64,000 nucleotides of DNA from Lepiota brunneoincarnata (GCA_023014365.1 JAEBUN010000009.1:868001-932000); one strand, 5' to 3'; positions 22,869 to 35,300 are shown, numbered from the stretch's first letter. Made by a program: numbers and translations. The notes: a model not told the origin generated them from the sequence alone.

Positions 22869-24266
22869 ATGTCATCTCGAAGATATTCACTTATGCCTCC
22901 GAAGACCGTAATTCAGGAACTCGAGGAGGATATCCAGCGCATAGATAAGGGCATCCAAAGCCTCCGGCGAAAGAAGCGGTTTCGAAAGTCCTGGCCGCTC
23001 AGGTACATACTAAAGGAACCTCTGTTTCATGGTGCAACACTCGAAAGACTTTTTGAAGAGAGGCAGCTCCTTGCCAACACACTCTATTCGCATACGGCGT
23101 CACATTTCGTGCTGCAGCGATTTCCGTTTGAAGTCTGGGAGTTAATCTTTGAATGCTGCACTACGGGCTATTATTCCAGTGATCCGTTTTATCAGCTCAA
23201 CGCCCCCGGTGTGAAACAGGCACCCCTGTCACTGTCTCATGTCAACAGGGAGTGGCGGGCATGGGTGCTGAACATGCCAACGTTGTGGACCAGACTAGTT
23301 GTTCGGAGCTCCATACACGCTGGACGAATGGGGTTCGCGTTGGAAATGGTTAAGGAGTGGCTGGCGCGTGCGAACCAGCGTCCACTAACGCTCTCTATAA
23401 GGATTACCGAAGAGAAGCAGAGGGAAGCGGGAGAGTGTGGACTAATGGACTTCCTCTGGAGCCTGTCCGGTCGTTGGCAGCACTTGCGACTCGAAATCGA
23501 TTCGGCGGAGGCGATGTACAAGACCCTATACCGACCAATGCCCCTGTTGCTGACGCTTGACCTTCCGCAGTGGGCGATGGTGGCGCCGTGGACACCTCGG
23601 GTGGCCGCTGACAGAGCACCGCTTCTATCCGATTTCAGGAGCGGAAGCATGGCTCAGAATCCCATACAACTCGAACTCCTGTGGGACAACCTCACGCATC
23701 TGTCATCGTCATATTTGGGCACTGTGAAGGAGATTATAGATCTCCTCAAGCTTTGTCCGAACCTCAGATCTTGTTCAATGAAGATTTTCAAAGCGGATGG
23801 CTCTCCCGATGGTGGTCCTTTCCTGTTGGCCCAGAATCTTTGCCTCCCATTTTTGACCAGTCTCGCGCTTTACTCTACATCCACAGAGCATATTGGTCGG
23901 GTATTGGGCCAGTTGGACTTGCCGGAGCTGGACCAACTATATTTATACGGTGAAGTGGATGTGGAAAATTATCAACCGAGCGAGTGGGTTTGGCCAAAAG
24001 GGCATGTCTATGAGCTGGCACAGAGCCAGGCGGTCACCGATCGAAGCTCCATGAAGCTGAGAAAGCTTGTGCTGAAGGGAACTTTGGGTTATAATTTTGG
24101 AGAGGGAGATATTCAGGAGATTCGGCTGAAGATACCGTCGCTGAGGTTCATTGACGCGAGGGATAGAATTCCCAAGGTGGGAGGGGCAGGCTACTCGCAG
24201 CATCTATATTTGCCAAAGGCAGAGGAGGGGGTAGAAAACTGGCACGGGCTTCGGGTTTTTCTGTGA
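22869..24266 (+). CDS. F-box domain protein (single exon, 465 residues)
   Basis: Typical agaricomycete F-box protein. The N-terminus is a coiled coil (IQELEEDIQRIDKGIQSLRR, residues about 14-35) and a second helix near ERLFEERQLLANTLY. The F-box lies at about residues 80-140: LQRFPFEVWELIFECC, then PLSLSHVNREWRAWVLNMP and TLWTRL, the L-P-E-I-F/VC-W/P-LW pattern. The rest is leucine-rich (LRLEID, LPLLLTLDLPQWA, LCPNLRSCSMK, LPELDQLYLYGE), compatible with a solenoid for target binding. It probably acts as an SCF ubiquitin ligase receptor; the target is unknown. One open frame, no intron, stop at 24264-24266. Its relation to the next gene is clear in domain order but sequence identity is low. 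Confidence 0.8.
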   Translation: MSSRRYSLMPPKTVIQELEEDIQRIDKGIQSLRRKKRFRKSWPLRYILKEPLFHGATLERLFEERQLLANTLYSHTASHFVLQRFPFEVWELIFECCTTGYYSSDPFYQLNAPGVKQAPLSLSHVNREWRAWVLNMPTLWTRLVVRSSIHAGRMGFALEMVKEWLARANQRPLTLSIRITEEKQREAGECGLMDFLWSLSGRWQHLRLEIDSAEAMYKTLYRPMPLLLTLDLPQWAMVAPWTPRVAADRAPLLSDFRSGSMAQNPIQLELLWDNLTHLSSSYLGTVKEIIDLLKLCPNLRSCSMKIFKADGSPDGGPFLLAQNLCLPFLTSLALYSTSTEHIGRVLGQLDLPELDQLYLYGEVDVENYQPSEWVWPKGHVYELAQSQAVTDRSSMKLRKLVLKGTLGYNFGEGDIQEIRLKIPSLRFIDARDRIPKVGGAGYSQHLYLPKAEEGVENWHGLRVFL

Positions 24267-25046
24267 AACCATCTGTCAACATAGAAAAAATTTTCAAGTC
24301 TCCAAAAACTTGTATTGGCCAGTGTGCACCACGTATGCTTTGTTCTGCCCCACACGGACTTTGACTGTGAACATTTATTGTACATCGTATGTATACCTTT
24401 TTGCCGATTGGCACTTGTGTATGTTATCTCCGCGTTGCTTAGTGCATATTTTATGTAACCATTGATGAGCGTTCCACTTCGGAGCAAGTGACATCCCGTC
24501 CGACGACGCCCCCGAAACGAATAAGGAGCCGGAAATGCAGACCATCGGTCTCACCAAGCCTAGTATACTGAGAGCCAAGTCCACCCTGACTCTTGATAAA
24601 ACCGACTAGTTCGAAACCGAAATTTCAAGAACACACGAAGGCAACGGAGCAGTTGGATGTTCTGGACTGCTGAAGTCAGGGTGAAGCCTAAAAAAGTCAG
24701 AGCAAAGGGCTATCCTTAGACGCTCGTCTCAGTCCTTGATCGGTAGCATAGCCCAAGCCGGACGGAAATGGTAAAGATTTGGAGGGATGCAGTGTATACC
24801 TGATAATTGCTGACAGATTGACGGGAGACTAGAGTGGATGCTACCACGTTTTGGTTGCCTGACCCAAGTACATTTAAAGATGACACGAGGAGGACGGACG
24901 GAGGCGAGGTCGTGTTTCTCTCATACCCCAGACGCCACCATTGGTTCGAGCCCACCAAAGTCGTTTACCTCATTTCTTCATTGAACAAAGCTTAGGGTTT
25001 TGGGGTCGCACTCAAGGCGTTGAAGGTATGTGTCATTACGATACTT
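24267..25046. other. Intergenic, no gene seen
   Basis: About 780 bp between two F-box genes. Several short minus-strand frames at 24148-24584 overlap each other but resemble no protein family. No repeat or mobile element was seen. Confidence 0.45.
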
Positions 25047-26528
25047 ATGAAGTTGGTCACGAAACTCATGTCCAACGTTTATTATTATGAGAAGGACATG
25101 ATGACTACTGCGATTGACAGAATGATGATATCGTCCGAGGAGCTCAATGCACCCAGAATGAGCCCTCTGGAGGGGATTGCTGCACTTCACGATAGGCTCC
25201 AGCGTGCCAAACACGACTTGAGCCAACTCTGCAAATGGATGGAGTCTGCAAGATTTCTAAGCGACGAACGTGAGCACGTTGCAAAAGTATTCACGGGTCG
25301 TCACCTTGGTCGAGATACGGAAGCGAATCGGGATGTGGAGGAAGAAAAATCGTTTTCACTTTGGGAAGAAGCGACTCAGCAGCGATCTCCCTCAGGTTTC
25401 GCGACAGAAGTGACGCTGTCTCAGCAACTTACTGCTGTGAATGAGGTGGAGCGGGATGTTTGTCGGTTGACTGACGGGGAGCAGATGACGGTGCGCCCAG
25501 TGCCCTCAGTGGGCCAAGTGCCGGTGGAGATATGGATGTATATTTTCGAGTTATGCGCATCAGCCGATAAAGCAACCTTCCCAGACGATGCAGCCGGGTT
25601 CAATATACCCAAGGTGGAGAGGGTGCCGCTAGTCTTGTGTCGGGTTTGCAGGTTTTGGAAGAGGTTGGCGATGGCGACGCCTTCACTCTGGACATCGTTT
25701 TCGCTCACATTGGAGAAAATACCTTTATCGACAACTGGTCTTAAATCGTCCATGGACCTCTGGCTGCGACTTTCAAAGTCAATGGATCTTGCCGTCAACC
25801 TCGAGCTGGACCCGGCAACAGTTCCTGTCTTCAACGATCACCTGTTGGATCGTGTGGCGGTGATGTTGAAGCGGTGCCATAAGCTCAGGATCAATGGTCC
25901 GGACGAGGTGCTTTGCGCAGTTCTGCGCATGGACCTGCCAAGGCTGCGGACTCTGGAGATCAGAGGCTCGCATCTTTATAGAGAGGTCCCGCCCTTGGAC
26001 GTTCGGGCGCCGAATCTGAGGGCATTGGTTGTTCTGGGACCTTCCATGTGTCGGTTTTCAGAGACTTCGCTTCCGTGGACGCAGTTGACGGAGTACAAGG
26101 GTTGCTGTTGGGCAGGTGTGCAGCGGCACTTGGACATCATACGAATGTCACCCAACCTGGAACGGTGTACATTGTACCCATTCTACGAGCTGAGGAGTGG
26201 AGCAAGTGTCCTACCCATTCGAGCTGGGAGGCTGCGCCGATTGCGGGTCGTCTCCCACCTCGGGGCGACAGCAGGAGGCTTTTTGAGGTACTTGGAGACT
26301 CCAGCGATCGAGACATTGTCGCTGGAAATTTCGAAGGACAGCCCAGCGTTCTCACACACTGGGTGGCCGAAGGGGCATATTCTGGACTTTCTGAAACGGT
26401 CGGATGGGTATCTGAAGAGGCTGGAACTCATTGGGATGGAGGTGGAGGAGGAAAGTCTCCTACAAACGCTCAAGGAACATTGTAGATTATCTAGATGCGA
26501 GCCGAGAGTAATTGTACAGCCCCTGTAA
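25047..26528 (+). CDS. F-box domain protein
   Basis: Third of three tandem F-box-type genes. The frame is open from 25020 but its first ATG is at 25047 (MKLVTKLMSNVYYYEK); ATG 25068 is equally possible. A coiled coil is likely around LHDRLQRAKHDLSQLCKWME. The F-box is VGQVPVEIWMYIFELC, followed after an insertion by ERVPLVLCRVCRFWKRLA and TPSLWTSF, the complete pattern including the VCRFW and P-LW elements. The C-terminal two thirds is leucine-rich (LKRCHKLRINGPDEV, LPRLRTLEIRGSHLY, PNLRALVVLG, SPNLERCTLYP). The frame ends at TAA 26526-26528. Probable SCF substrate receptor; no intron. Confidence 0.8.
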   Translation: MKLVTKLMSNVYYYEKDMMTTAIDRMMISSEELNAPRMSPLEGIAALHDRLQRAKHDLSQLCKWMESARFLSDEREHVAKVFTGRHLGRDTEANRDVEEEKSFSLWEEATQQRSPSGFATEVTLSQQLTAVNEVERDVCRLTDGEQMTVRPVPSVGQVPVEIWMYIFELCASADKATFPDDAAGFNIPKVERVPLVLCRVCRFWKRLAMATPSLWTSFSLTLEKIPLSTTGLKSSMDLWLRLSKSMDLAVNLELDPATVPVFNDHLLDRVAVMLKRCHKLRINGPDEVLCAVLRMDLPRLRTLEIRGSHLYREVPPLDVRAPNLRALVVLGPSMCRFSETSLPWTQLTEYKGCCWAGVQRHLDIIRMSPNLERCTLYPFYELRSGASVLPIRAGRLRRLRVVSHLGATAGGFLRYLETPAIETLSLEISKDSPAFSHTGWPKGHILDFLKRSDGYLKRLELIGMEVEEESLLQTLKEHCRLSRCEPRVIVQPL

Positions 26529-27100
26529 CGTGGATACATACCAATACGCATACATAGCAGTGTATCATCAAAGAGCCTTGTGATGACATCAGCAACGGAG
26601 ACCCCAGAAACGTGTGTTTGCTTCATCTGCTGCGGTGGCAGAATCAAGCAGGTGTAGATACAGAGAATGGGGCAGCGCAGGCCATGGCCAGGGAGGCAGC
26701 AGGCCTGGGCGCATTTACGCAGATTTATTGGCAGGGCTGACTCGTGCACGGAGCCGAGTTTACGTCAGCAGGGTGGCCGAGGTCCGCATGGCACTGAGAA
26801 TTTTTGGGATTGTTGTGTTGAGTGTTGACCTTGTCCCCCGTCCTTGCCCACAGGACAGACAGCTCTTGCCGGATCGCTCCCCACAGCGTCCGAGTACTCT
26901 TCTTCTAGATTCATACACCTTTCCAGCTGCTTCCACGCCTGCTGGCAGGTCATTTTTGACGACCGACCCACACGCGAATCCAATCTCAACTCATCAAAAA
27001 ACCCGACCAAAAAGACCTTTGTTCCTTGCCACATTCGTGAGTTCCTTGCCAGGCGCTTCCGATTTTCCAGCCTCCGTTCTGATGTTCTATCGTCTCTAGA
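26529..27100. other. Intergenic: eIF4G promoter and 5' leader
   Basis: About 570 bp upstream of eIF4G. The last 200 bp are rich in C/T with short A-rich runs near 26995-27010, as in long fungal 5' leaders. The open frames here do not look coding. Confidence 0.45.
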
Positions 27101-30100
27101 ATGAGCAAACCTCCTACTGCACAACAAGCAGCCAAGTATCCAAGGCAGTCAGCTTGGTCCAAGGGCCCCCCTCAGGCGTCATCCTCTCGCTCCCAGTCTC
27201 CCGTTCCAACTACACCCATAGCTCAGACACACTCTAGACGGCCTAGTGCTCTCTCAGGTGTTCCAATAAAAGATGGTGTCAGTGTACCTCGGAACAACGT
27301 AGGTGCTGCAAAACAAGGTCCGTGCATTTTTCTCGTCATCTCATACCCACTCACTTATCCTTGTCTTCTGCGTCCCCTAGGTTCTGCAGTGACGTTCGGG
27401 TCCATAGATGATGTCTCGGCGCCCATATCCTCTTCACCCGCCACTGCCCCGTCAATCAAGTCGGAAGGTGTAAAATCTTTCGGCACCATAGAGGCAGAAG
27501 CTCATGTGAATGGCAAATCCGCTCTTTCATCAAGACCGTCAGCGGCGGCTCCCACATCTTCTGCAAATTCGACAATCTCCACCCCTGCTGTGTCAGTAGC
27601 CACTCCAATTCCTTCTGCCAAGCTCGCTCGAACGGATATTGCCAAACTATTCCAAAATCCTTCATCTGTCCCCTCATCACAGCCGTCCTCCGACACGTCC
27701 TCCCCTTCCCTCCGCACCACTGGCCTGCCACCGTCGCAGCCCAGTTCTTCACAGCCAGCTCAATCCTCAACTCCGTCACAACCGTCACAGCTTAGTGCAC
27801 ACCCCTTCACCCCGTATCGGCACCCGCAGCCAAATGTTGGTTCAGGCGCACCTCGATCCTCTGCATACCCTGCACGGCAAGTTGCTAATGGCAGTGGACC
27901 CCGTTCACAGGGTGGTCCTAATGGCACACCCTCTCAGATTAATGCTGGAATCTCTAGCCCTCGGTTAGCAACCCTTCCGCATAATGGCCAACCGACGGGT
28001 ATACCTCCGCCACCCCAAATGCAGCCACCCCAAATGCAGCCACCCATGGCTCAACAACTTCCTGTCGGCTGGGGACCATATTATGTAAGTAGCGGTATTA
28101 TGGGTCAAGCATCAATCCACTAAAGACAAATGATTTTCTCTAGTATCCTGGCATGCCAGATTCACATTATTACCAGCCTGCATGGTATCCTCAGCATCAC
28201 CCTCCCCCCGGAGGTCCGCACGGACCACCTCATTCCGGAATACCCATCTCTCCCCGTAATCCCCCCATCCCTCTTCAAAGCTCTGGAACGCCCACAATGT
28301 CACATGCAGCCGCCTCACCCGTCCACCCTCCGCATCCCCCTCCTCCCATAACACATCCGTCTACCAGTATAGGTAGTATTTCATCACCTCCTCCCACACC
28401 ATCCTCCGCTTCTTCTCGGCTCAACGCTAGTTCGGCGGCTTTCGTCCCCCCGCGGCCGAGAGTCACACTAAAGAAGGCGGATGGAACGGAAGTCAACCTC
28501 GAGAACCTTAAACCCGGTTCGTCACCTGCGAGTAATGCGTCTACAAACGGGCAGGCTTCCACCTTTAGGCAGGGCAGTCCCGGCACACCCAATCGACGAG
28601 GGGTGAGGCTTGAGACACCAGAGCAACATGACAAACGGGTGGCTGAAGAGGAGCGGGTCAAGGCTGAAGCAGAAGAAAAGGCCCGGAGGGCCAAAGAAGA
28701 GCTGGAGCGCTTGCAAAAAGAGGAGGAGAGGAAACAGGCAGAATTAGAGAAGAAGAAGAGAGAGGAGGAGGAGGAAAGGGACAAGGAGCGCCTCCGTAAA
28801 GAGGAGGAAGAGAAGGAGCGAATACGTAAGGAGGAGGAGGAGAAGAAAGAGAGGATTCGCAAGGAGGAAGAAGAGAGGGAGCGGCTACGCAAAGAGGAAG
28901 AGGAGAAAGAGAGAATCCGTAAGGAAGAAGAAGAGAAAGAGAAGGTCCGCAGGGAAGAAGAACAGAGGAAGGAAGAGGAGCGCCAGCGGAGGGATGATGA
29001 GGAACGGAAACGCAAAGAGGCAGAGGAGGAGTGCCAGCGTCTACGCAGGGAGGAGGAAGAGCAGGAGCGGCTGCTGCGCCAGGAAGAGGAGAAAGCCGCC
29101 AAGGCCAAGGCGGCTGACCAAGCTAAGGTGCAGGATGAAATCAGCGCACCTGGGGAGGGTGTATCCCTCAAGGAGGAGACCAAAGAAAAGAAGGAACCCC
29201 TTCGCATCAACACCTCGGAAACTCTCAAGAAGCGCCCTGAACGCCTCGACCTCTCTAGCGCGGTGTCAGTACCTGCTTCCCTTCCTTCGGCTCTAGCGAC
29301 TGCCCGTGTCATTGATGACCTTAGCCGTGTACCATATCCTGAGGGTATCTCGAGCCCCAAGCCCGAGCTCAATGCCAATGCCAAGGATGGCAAGTTCAGG
29401 TTGGTCTATCTTCCACATTCGTATTTACAGATCCCCTTTGACACGTTGATATTCTCAGATATGATCGCGACTTCCTTCTCCAGTTCATGGCTATCTGCAA
29501 GGAAAAACCTGACATGCTTCCTCCTCTCGATGCAATTGGTCTCGAGCCCATAGACCAATCCTCCCTGACCATGACTCGTGGTGGTTCTGGCCGTGGCCAC
29601 CGCCAGGCCTCTGGTTCTTCGCGATCTGGAGCCATTGGACTAGGATTTGTTCCTACGTCCGGGTTTGGGAAGTCAGCTTCCATCAACCCCTTCGCTGGCG
29701 GCGGAATGGGCAACTTTTCAACCTCAGGTGCCAAACTCACCAGTGAAGAACGCTTCCAAATGGCTACAAATCGCTCGACCTCGGTCGGCGGTCCCGCTGG
29801 CTTGAATTTCAGTCGCCCCGTGCCGATGCAGCGAACAGCCAGCCAAGGTGGGCCTGGTAGCTCGCTCTCGAGTAACCGCACTCGCAGTCAACGTGGCAAA
29901 CAGCGTGAGACCAATAAGATGGGAGGACCTGCACAGCAAGCCATAAACAGCCATGCCAATATGCAGCCCACTAACTCTGAACCGATCGCACCACTCAAGG
30001 CTACCGAGAATCGTTGGGATAGGAAAGCCATTCTGGTCGAGGCGGACTCGCCAGAGATGGTTGATCGTAGAGTCAGAGGCCTGCTCAACAAGTTGACGAT

Positions 30101-31929
30101 GGAAAGGTTCGACTCGATCTCGGATCAAATTATTGAATGGGCCAACAAGTCCGAACGGGAGAAAGATGGAAGGACTCTCATCCAAGTTATCCGCCTTGTG
30201 TTTGAGAAGGCTACGGATGAAGCCACGTGGTCAGAGATGTATGCCCGTCTATGCCGCAAAATGATGGAGCAGATCAGTAGCAAAGTCCAGGACGACGGTA
30301 TCAAGAATGCTGATGGCAAGCCGATTGCAGGCGGACAACTCTTCCGTAAATATCTGCTCAATAGATGTCAAGAGGATTTCGAGCGAGGTTGGTTTGCAAA
30401 AGAGGCGACCGCTGCTGCTGCTGCCACCAAAGCCATGGAGGATCAAGCAGTTAGGGCTGCAAATGAGAAAGGCAAGGAGGGCGGTGATGAGGAAGTTGCT
30501 CTATACTCGGAGGAATATTACGCAGCCCAGAAGGCCAAGCGACAGGGTCTTGGTTTGATCAAGTTCATCGGCGAGCTGTTCAAGTTGCAAATGCTGACAG
30601 AGCGTATCATGCATGAGTGCGTGAAGAAGCTTTTGGGCAACGTCAACAACCCGGAAGAGGAGGAGATTGAGAGTTTATGCAAGCTGTTGACAACTGTCGG
30701 CCAGCTGCTCGATACTCCGAAGGCTCATGCGCATATGGATGTCTACTTCCAGCGCATGAAAGAACTAACAAAGAGCCAGAATGTCAACCCTCGTATGCAA
30801 TTCATGCTCCAGGTATGTCGGTCCGCTACTAGTCTAGAAAGGATGCACTGATCGTACATACAGGATGTTATTGAACTGCGAGAGAGGAAATGGGTCTCCA
30901 GGAACGCTGTTGCCGCCCCTGCAACAATCGCCCAGATTCACGAGGCAGTATGCGCACTCCTTAGTTATACCCCAATCAATTTTCGCTCACAAATGTCAAT
31001 TAGGCTGCCAAGGAGAAGGCTGCTCAAGAGAAGGAATACTCGCAGCGACAGATCAGCATGTCCCGTGGGGGTTCACGACGCGGAGGTGACCGTAGCGAAC
31101 ATCCACAGGTGAATCCCGAAGGCTGGGCTGTGGCTGGCAATGCTGCTCGACCTCCTCCCAGAGCTGGCGACTTGTCCAATTTTGGTAAGATTAGCAACAA
31201 AGCCCCTCCGATAACGTTTGGACCTTCGAGTGTGTTTGCTGGAAAGAAGGACAAGCGCGAGTCACTGTCTCGTACAAGCTCCAATTCGAACATGTTTTCT
31301 ATGCTTCAGAACGCGGAATCAGGGGCTGAAAAGGGTAGGGCACTAATTGTGATCCATGGCTAGTATGGCAACTAATTCGTTTCGTAGCTCCTGAAACGCT
31401 GCCGCAACGCAAGAGACTTGCCCTTTTACCCCGCACCAAGCCCCTTGAGCAACCCGAGGCTCAGCAACAGCAAGAGAGTAGCGAGGACGAAGAAGTGCCC
31501 GAGGTAGCGGCTACAGTAGAGATGAGCGAGGAGACCGCCAAGAAGAAGATCGATGAGGACTCGAAGGAGTTCTTCGGTGTTCGGAACTTGGACGAAGCCG
31601 AGGTCTACTTCACGGCACTTCCTGCTCAACACCACCAGCAGCTGGTGGATAAACTGGTATCCGCCGCCATCGAGTCCAAGGAGGCCGATGCACAACTGGT
31701 GTCAGACCTGTTTGCTCGGGCGGTGTCGAAGAACTTGTGCAGCGCCGCGGCGCTTGAGGAAGGATTTACCCCTGTTGCTGAGATCATCGACGACATCGCG
31801 ATTGATGCGCCCAAGGCCTTCTCGCTATTCGTGACAATGATTAAAGGAGCGGGGTTTGATGAGGAGCGCCGGTCACGGCTGGCATCTAAGTCGATGGACA
31901 GTGATAAACTTCTTGCTCTACTATCATAG
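27101..31929 (+). CDS. eIF4G: Translation initiation factor eIF4G
   Basis: Cytosolic scaffold of the cap-binding complex eIF4F, bridging eIF4E, eIF4A, poly(A)-binding protein and eIF3. Seven exons join in frame. The N-terminal third is disordered, rich in Ser, Pro, Gln and Ala. A highly charged helical region of K/R-E-E-E repeats follows (28650-29110). The eIF4E-binding motif YDRDFLLQF (Y-x4-L-hydrophobic) begins right after an intron ending at 29460. The MIF4G domain, which binds eIF4A and RNA, spans roughly 30020-30812 (KLTMERFDSISDQIIEWANK, RLCRKMMEQIS, LIKFIGELFKLQMLTERIMH). Near 31060 is an Arg-Gly segment (SMSRGGSRRGGDRSE). The MA3 domain spans about 31510-31926, ending MDSDKLLALLS before TAG. 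The first intron (27318-27380, 63 nt) has no stop in frame. Confidence 0.95.
28650..29110 (+). repeat. Degenerate K/R-E-E-E repeat region in eIF4G
   Basis: Purine-rich coding repeat with units of roughly 21-30 nt coding variants of ERIRKEEEEK and RLRKEEE. It forms an expected long single helix or coiled coil. The units differ at the DNA level, so this is an old, diverged repeat. The opposite strand shows a long serine-rich open frame here that is only its mirror image. Confidence 0.8.
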
Positions 31930-32393
31930 AACACTAGTCGCCTAATTTGCCCCCCTTTTACTTAGCATTGACTGCACTTAGTTCTAGTGTACTCTTTTCT
32001 CCTTTTTTACATCGTTTTCGGCATCTCTTCCCTTTCGCTGCATTGATTTCTATCGCTTTTCTTCTGGTATTCTTGTGCTCCATACGGAGACACATTGTGT
32101 TGATAGCTACAGCAGAAGATGTGGTATCTTAGATGTGCCTCGGTAAACCAGCGATTTCGCAGATCGCCATGCCACAACTACGTCATCACCGCGACAAACC
32201 TCAAGGATATGTGGCTCCAGAAATACACCAAAGCAATTTTTATCAAGGGAAACGATTAACAATTTCTTTCTCTTTCCATCACTTCACCATAGATATAAGG
32301 CCGGATCCCGATAGACCCATATCCCGGTCCCTCCATAAAACTGACACCTTGAAGCTTTGACCCCAACCATCATCATCGTCCCACAACGTAGTG
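31930..32393. other. Intergenic between eIF4G and TRK transporter
   Basis: About 460 bp: the 3' end of eIF4G and the promoter of the TRK gene. A T- and C-rich block at 31950-32080 and ATAGATATAAGG near 32290 are visible. No coding frame. Confidence 0.45.
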
Positions 32394-35300
32394 ATGACCG
32401 AACCTCGACCACGCTCGTCGCTGGCAAGATTATGGAAGAGCGTCAAGAGCGAACTCAATTTTTACCGAGTTCACCTAATCTACTTGTGCGTAAGCTGCTT
32501 CTCCGCTGAAGCCCAGCTGACGGCATCTTCCCAGTACAATCACTCCCCTTACATTCTCTGCCATCTTCTATGCAAGCAATGGCCGGTATCATATCACATA
32601 TATCGATGCACTATTCAACTGCGTCAGTGCCATGACTGTCTGCGGGTTGGCGACGGTGAATTTGAGCTCTTTGACGGGGTGGCAGCAGACAATTCTTTTT
32701 ATTCTCATGAACCTGGGTAATCCTGTGAGTGTCCTGAAATCGCGTTCCGATAATGACAGTAGGGACTGACTTAGGTCTTTGAGGTGTTTGTCTCATGGTT
32801 CATGGTGCTCATTAGAAGGTCGGTCCCCCCATCTCGAGACCGACTGGCGCCGCTCACTGCTGTGGTTTCACTATGACAGACACTACTTCGCCCGTCAATT
32901 CGAACAAATGCTGATGTCTTCAACTGTAAAGCGGGTCTCAAGCATCGTCCATGATGTGGAGGAACAACATCGTCCTTGGCCACATCGAATAGCCACCTTT
33001 TTTCGCCCAGTAAATGGGCTTTCGGTCGCTGCTGAAGCAAGCCTTGAAAGAAGTAAATCTGACCAGAATACCAAGGGTGGCATTATTCGGAGATTAAGGC
33101 CAGACATGATTAGGCGCATGGATGATGCACCGAAGCCGGTAAACCCTAGTGGCTGGGTTACCGACGGAAAGGCCCCATCGCTTAGGAAAGTACAGACACT
33201 GCATTCTGGAGCCGAAGGCGACAACTTCGAGGCGAGCGAACACAGCGGGATGTCGTCGTCGAAGCCGAGCAGGGAAATTTTGGACTATGCCGCGGAGTTG
33301 GCAACTCCTGGGTAGGTGAGCACCCAGAGTTGAGCCCAAAATGTTTCATTTCAGTCTGTGATGATCAGGAGGCCACGAAGGCGACTATCTGATCCCGGAG
33401 CCCCGTCGAGGCCTCCTTCGCCTACTAGTGGGTATTTCCTTCCACTGTTGCAACACCTGCCTGACCTTTGCCCTAAGCACCCATACAACGATTTGAGACC
33501 ACGATGGACGGAGGGAATAAGAAATTTTTTCCTCGGCAGCAGACTATCGAGTTTGCGCCCACTGTCCAGCGCCCGAGAGGGAAGCCTGAACAGTCACGGA
33601 TATCTGAAATGGATTCTGGTTCGATACGATTGGACACCATATATCCACAGACCGATTTGAGTGAGCGTTCTTGGCTTCCCCTCGAGATCGATATGACGTG
33701 ATTCATTCTTTTCCCCAGGATCCATACGTCGTCCATCTTTGGCACCGCATTTAACTATCAACACACACGCCACGCAAAATACAATGCACACCGCTCAGAC
33801 GCAACGGACGACTAAAAGTGCTAAAAACCGTGGATTTGGTGGCTTTCCTACGCCCCCGGCCATAATCAGCTTCGTTATTAACAGGTTTTTCCCAAAACTT
33901 AACCGGCGACTGACAAGAACCGTCACAATTCCTGTCACAACCTCTCTGGTCTCCGCACGAGCAAGACAGCATACCCCTTCAAACGCGAAGGCCGTACCCT
34001 ACATCAGTTTCGATGCGATCGTTGGCCGCAACTCCACCTTCCACTTGTTGACGAACGAACAGTTGGAGGAAATCGGCGGCGTCGAATATCGGGCATTGAA
34101 TGCCTTATTGTGGATCGTGGCAGGTGTAAGTTTCTCTTCCTTTATTTCACCGGGCTGTGCCAATTACATGTGTGCTAGTATCACCTCGGAGTTCAGCTCC
34201 TTGCATTCACCATCATTGGACCTTACATGTCGATGGGACGATGGGCGAATACTTTTTTACCCCCAGGGGAAGTCCGACCCGTTCCCGCGGCCTGGTATGT
34301 CACAACAGATACCAGTGCCCACCAGCTTACACCCCCTTAGGTTTTCGCTTTTCCAGGTTGTGTCGGCATACACAAATACAGGGACGTCCCTGGTGGATCA
34401 ATCCATGATCCCCTTCGAAGAGGCATATGTTCTCATTGTCTTCTTGATTTTTTTGATTTTGGCAGGCAATTGCGCATATGTAAGCGAGTTTACTTGCCAA
34501 CCTCTCTCCGGATACTGATGCACTAGAACCTTTGCAGCCTATACTGTAAGTTACAGAAACCCCCCCCCCCCCCCCCCCCCCCTTTTTTTTTTAGCACTAT
34601 CTCACTACTGGCGTTGCTCCGTCTAAAGTTTGCGTCTTTTGATGTACGCCTGTCCTTTCCTCACCTGGAATACCCCACCTGACGATTTCTTTAGTTGGAC
34701 TATCACGAAGCTGACACCACGAACCTCGCGGCTCAGCGAAACCCTCCATTTTCTTCTGGATCACCCCCGCAGATGTTACACATACTTATTTCCATCTCAT
34801 CAGACATGGTTCCTATTAACTGTCATCTTTTTCCTTACGTACGTGGCCAATCCTTTCCGTCAAAGCGCCCTTGTATATGGTAGAGCTTCAGATCGGTCGA
34901 CTGGTTCTTTTTTATGGTTCTCGACATCGGTAATTCGGTCATCGAGCAAGTACCTCTTGGCACGCGTTTTGCAGTAGGCCTGTTTCAAGCTATCGCGGTC
35001 AGAGCTGCTGGATTCGGGATAGTTCCTCTGTCTGCATTAGCGCCCGCGGTGAAGTGAGTTTTTGGTAATCCCTATCTGTGAGGACAGTGCTTCTTAATGC
35101 GAACAGGGTACTATATACGATCATGATGTACATCAGTATATGTAAGTTCTAGCCCCATGAGCAACAGTGGTTATATTCACACTTTTTTAGATCCCATTGC
35201 AATGAGGTTGGTACTGAAATAAATTTGATGGAAACCCCTCTAAACTCGTTGCAGTGTACGATCGACAAATGTCTACGAAGAACAATCTCTAGGAATCTTC

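Noticed and set aside
25020..25046. Earlier start of the third F-box gene
   Set aside because: The first codons of the frame lack ATG (it opens with TTG), so translation most likely starts at 25047 or 25068.
28017..28050. Two tandem copies of a Pro-Pro-Gln-Met unit in eIF4G
   Set aside because: Short low-complexity coding repeat in a disordered region, of no evident significance.
28275..29393. 372-codon open frame on the minus strand, serine/arginine-rich
   Set aside because: It is the mirror image of the purine-rich K/R-E-E-E repeat of eIF4G; codons read in reverse give Ser, Leu, Arg. No independent evidence.
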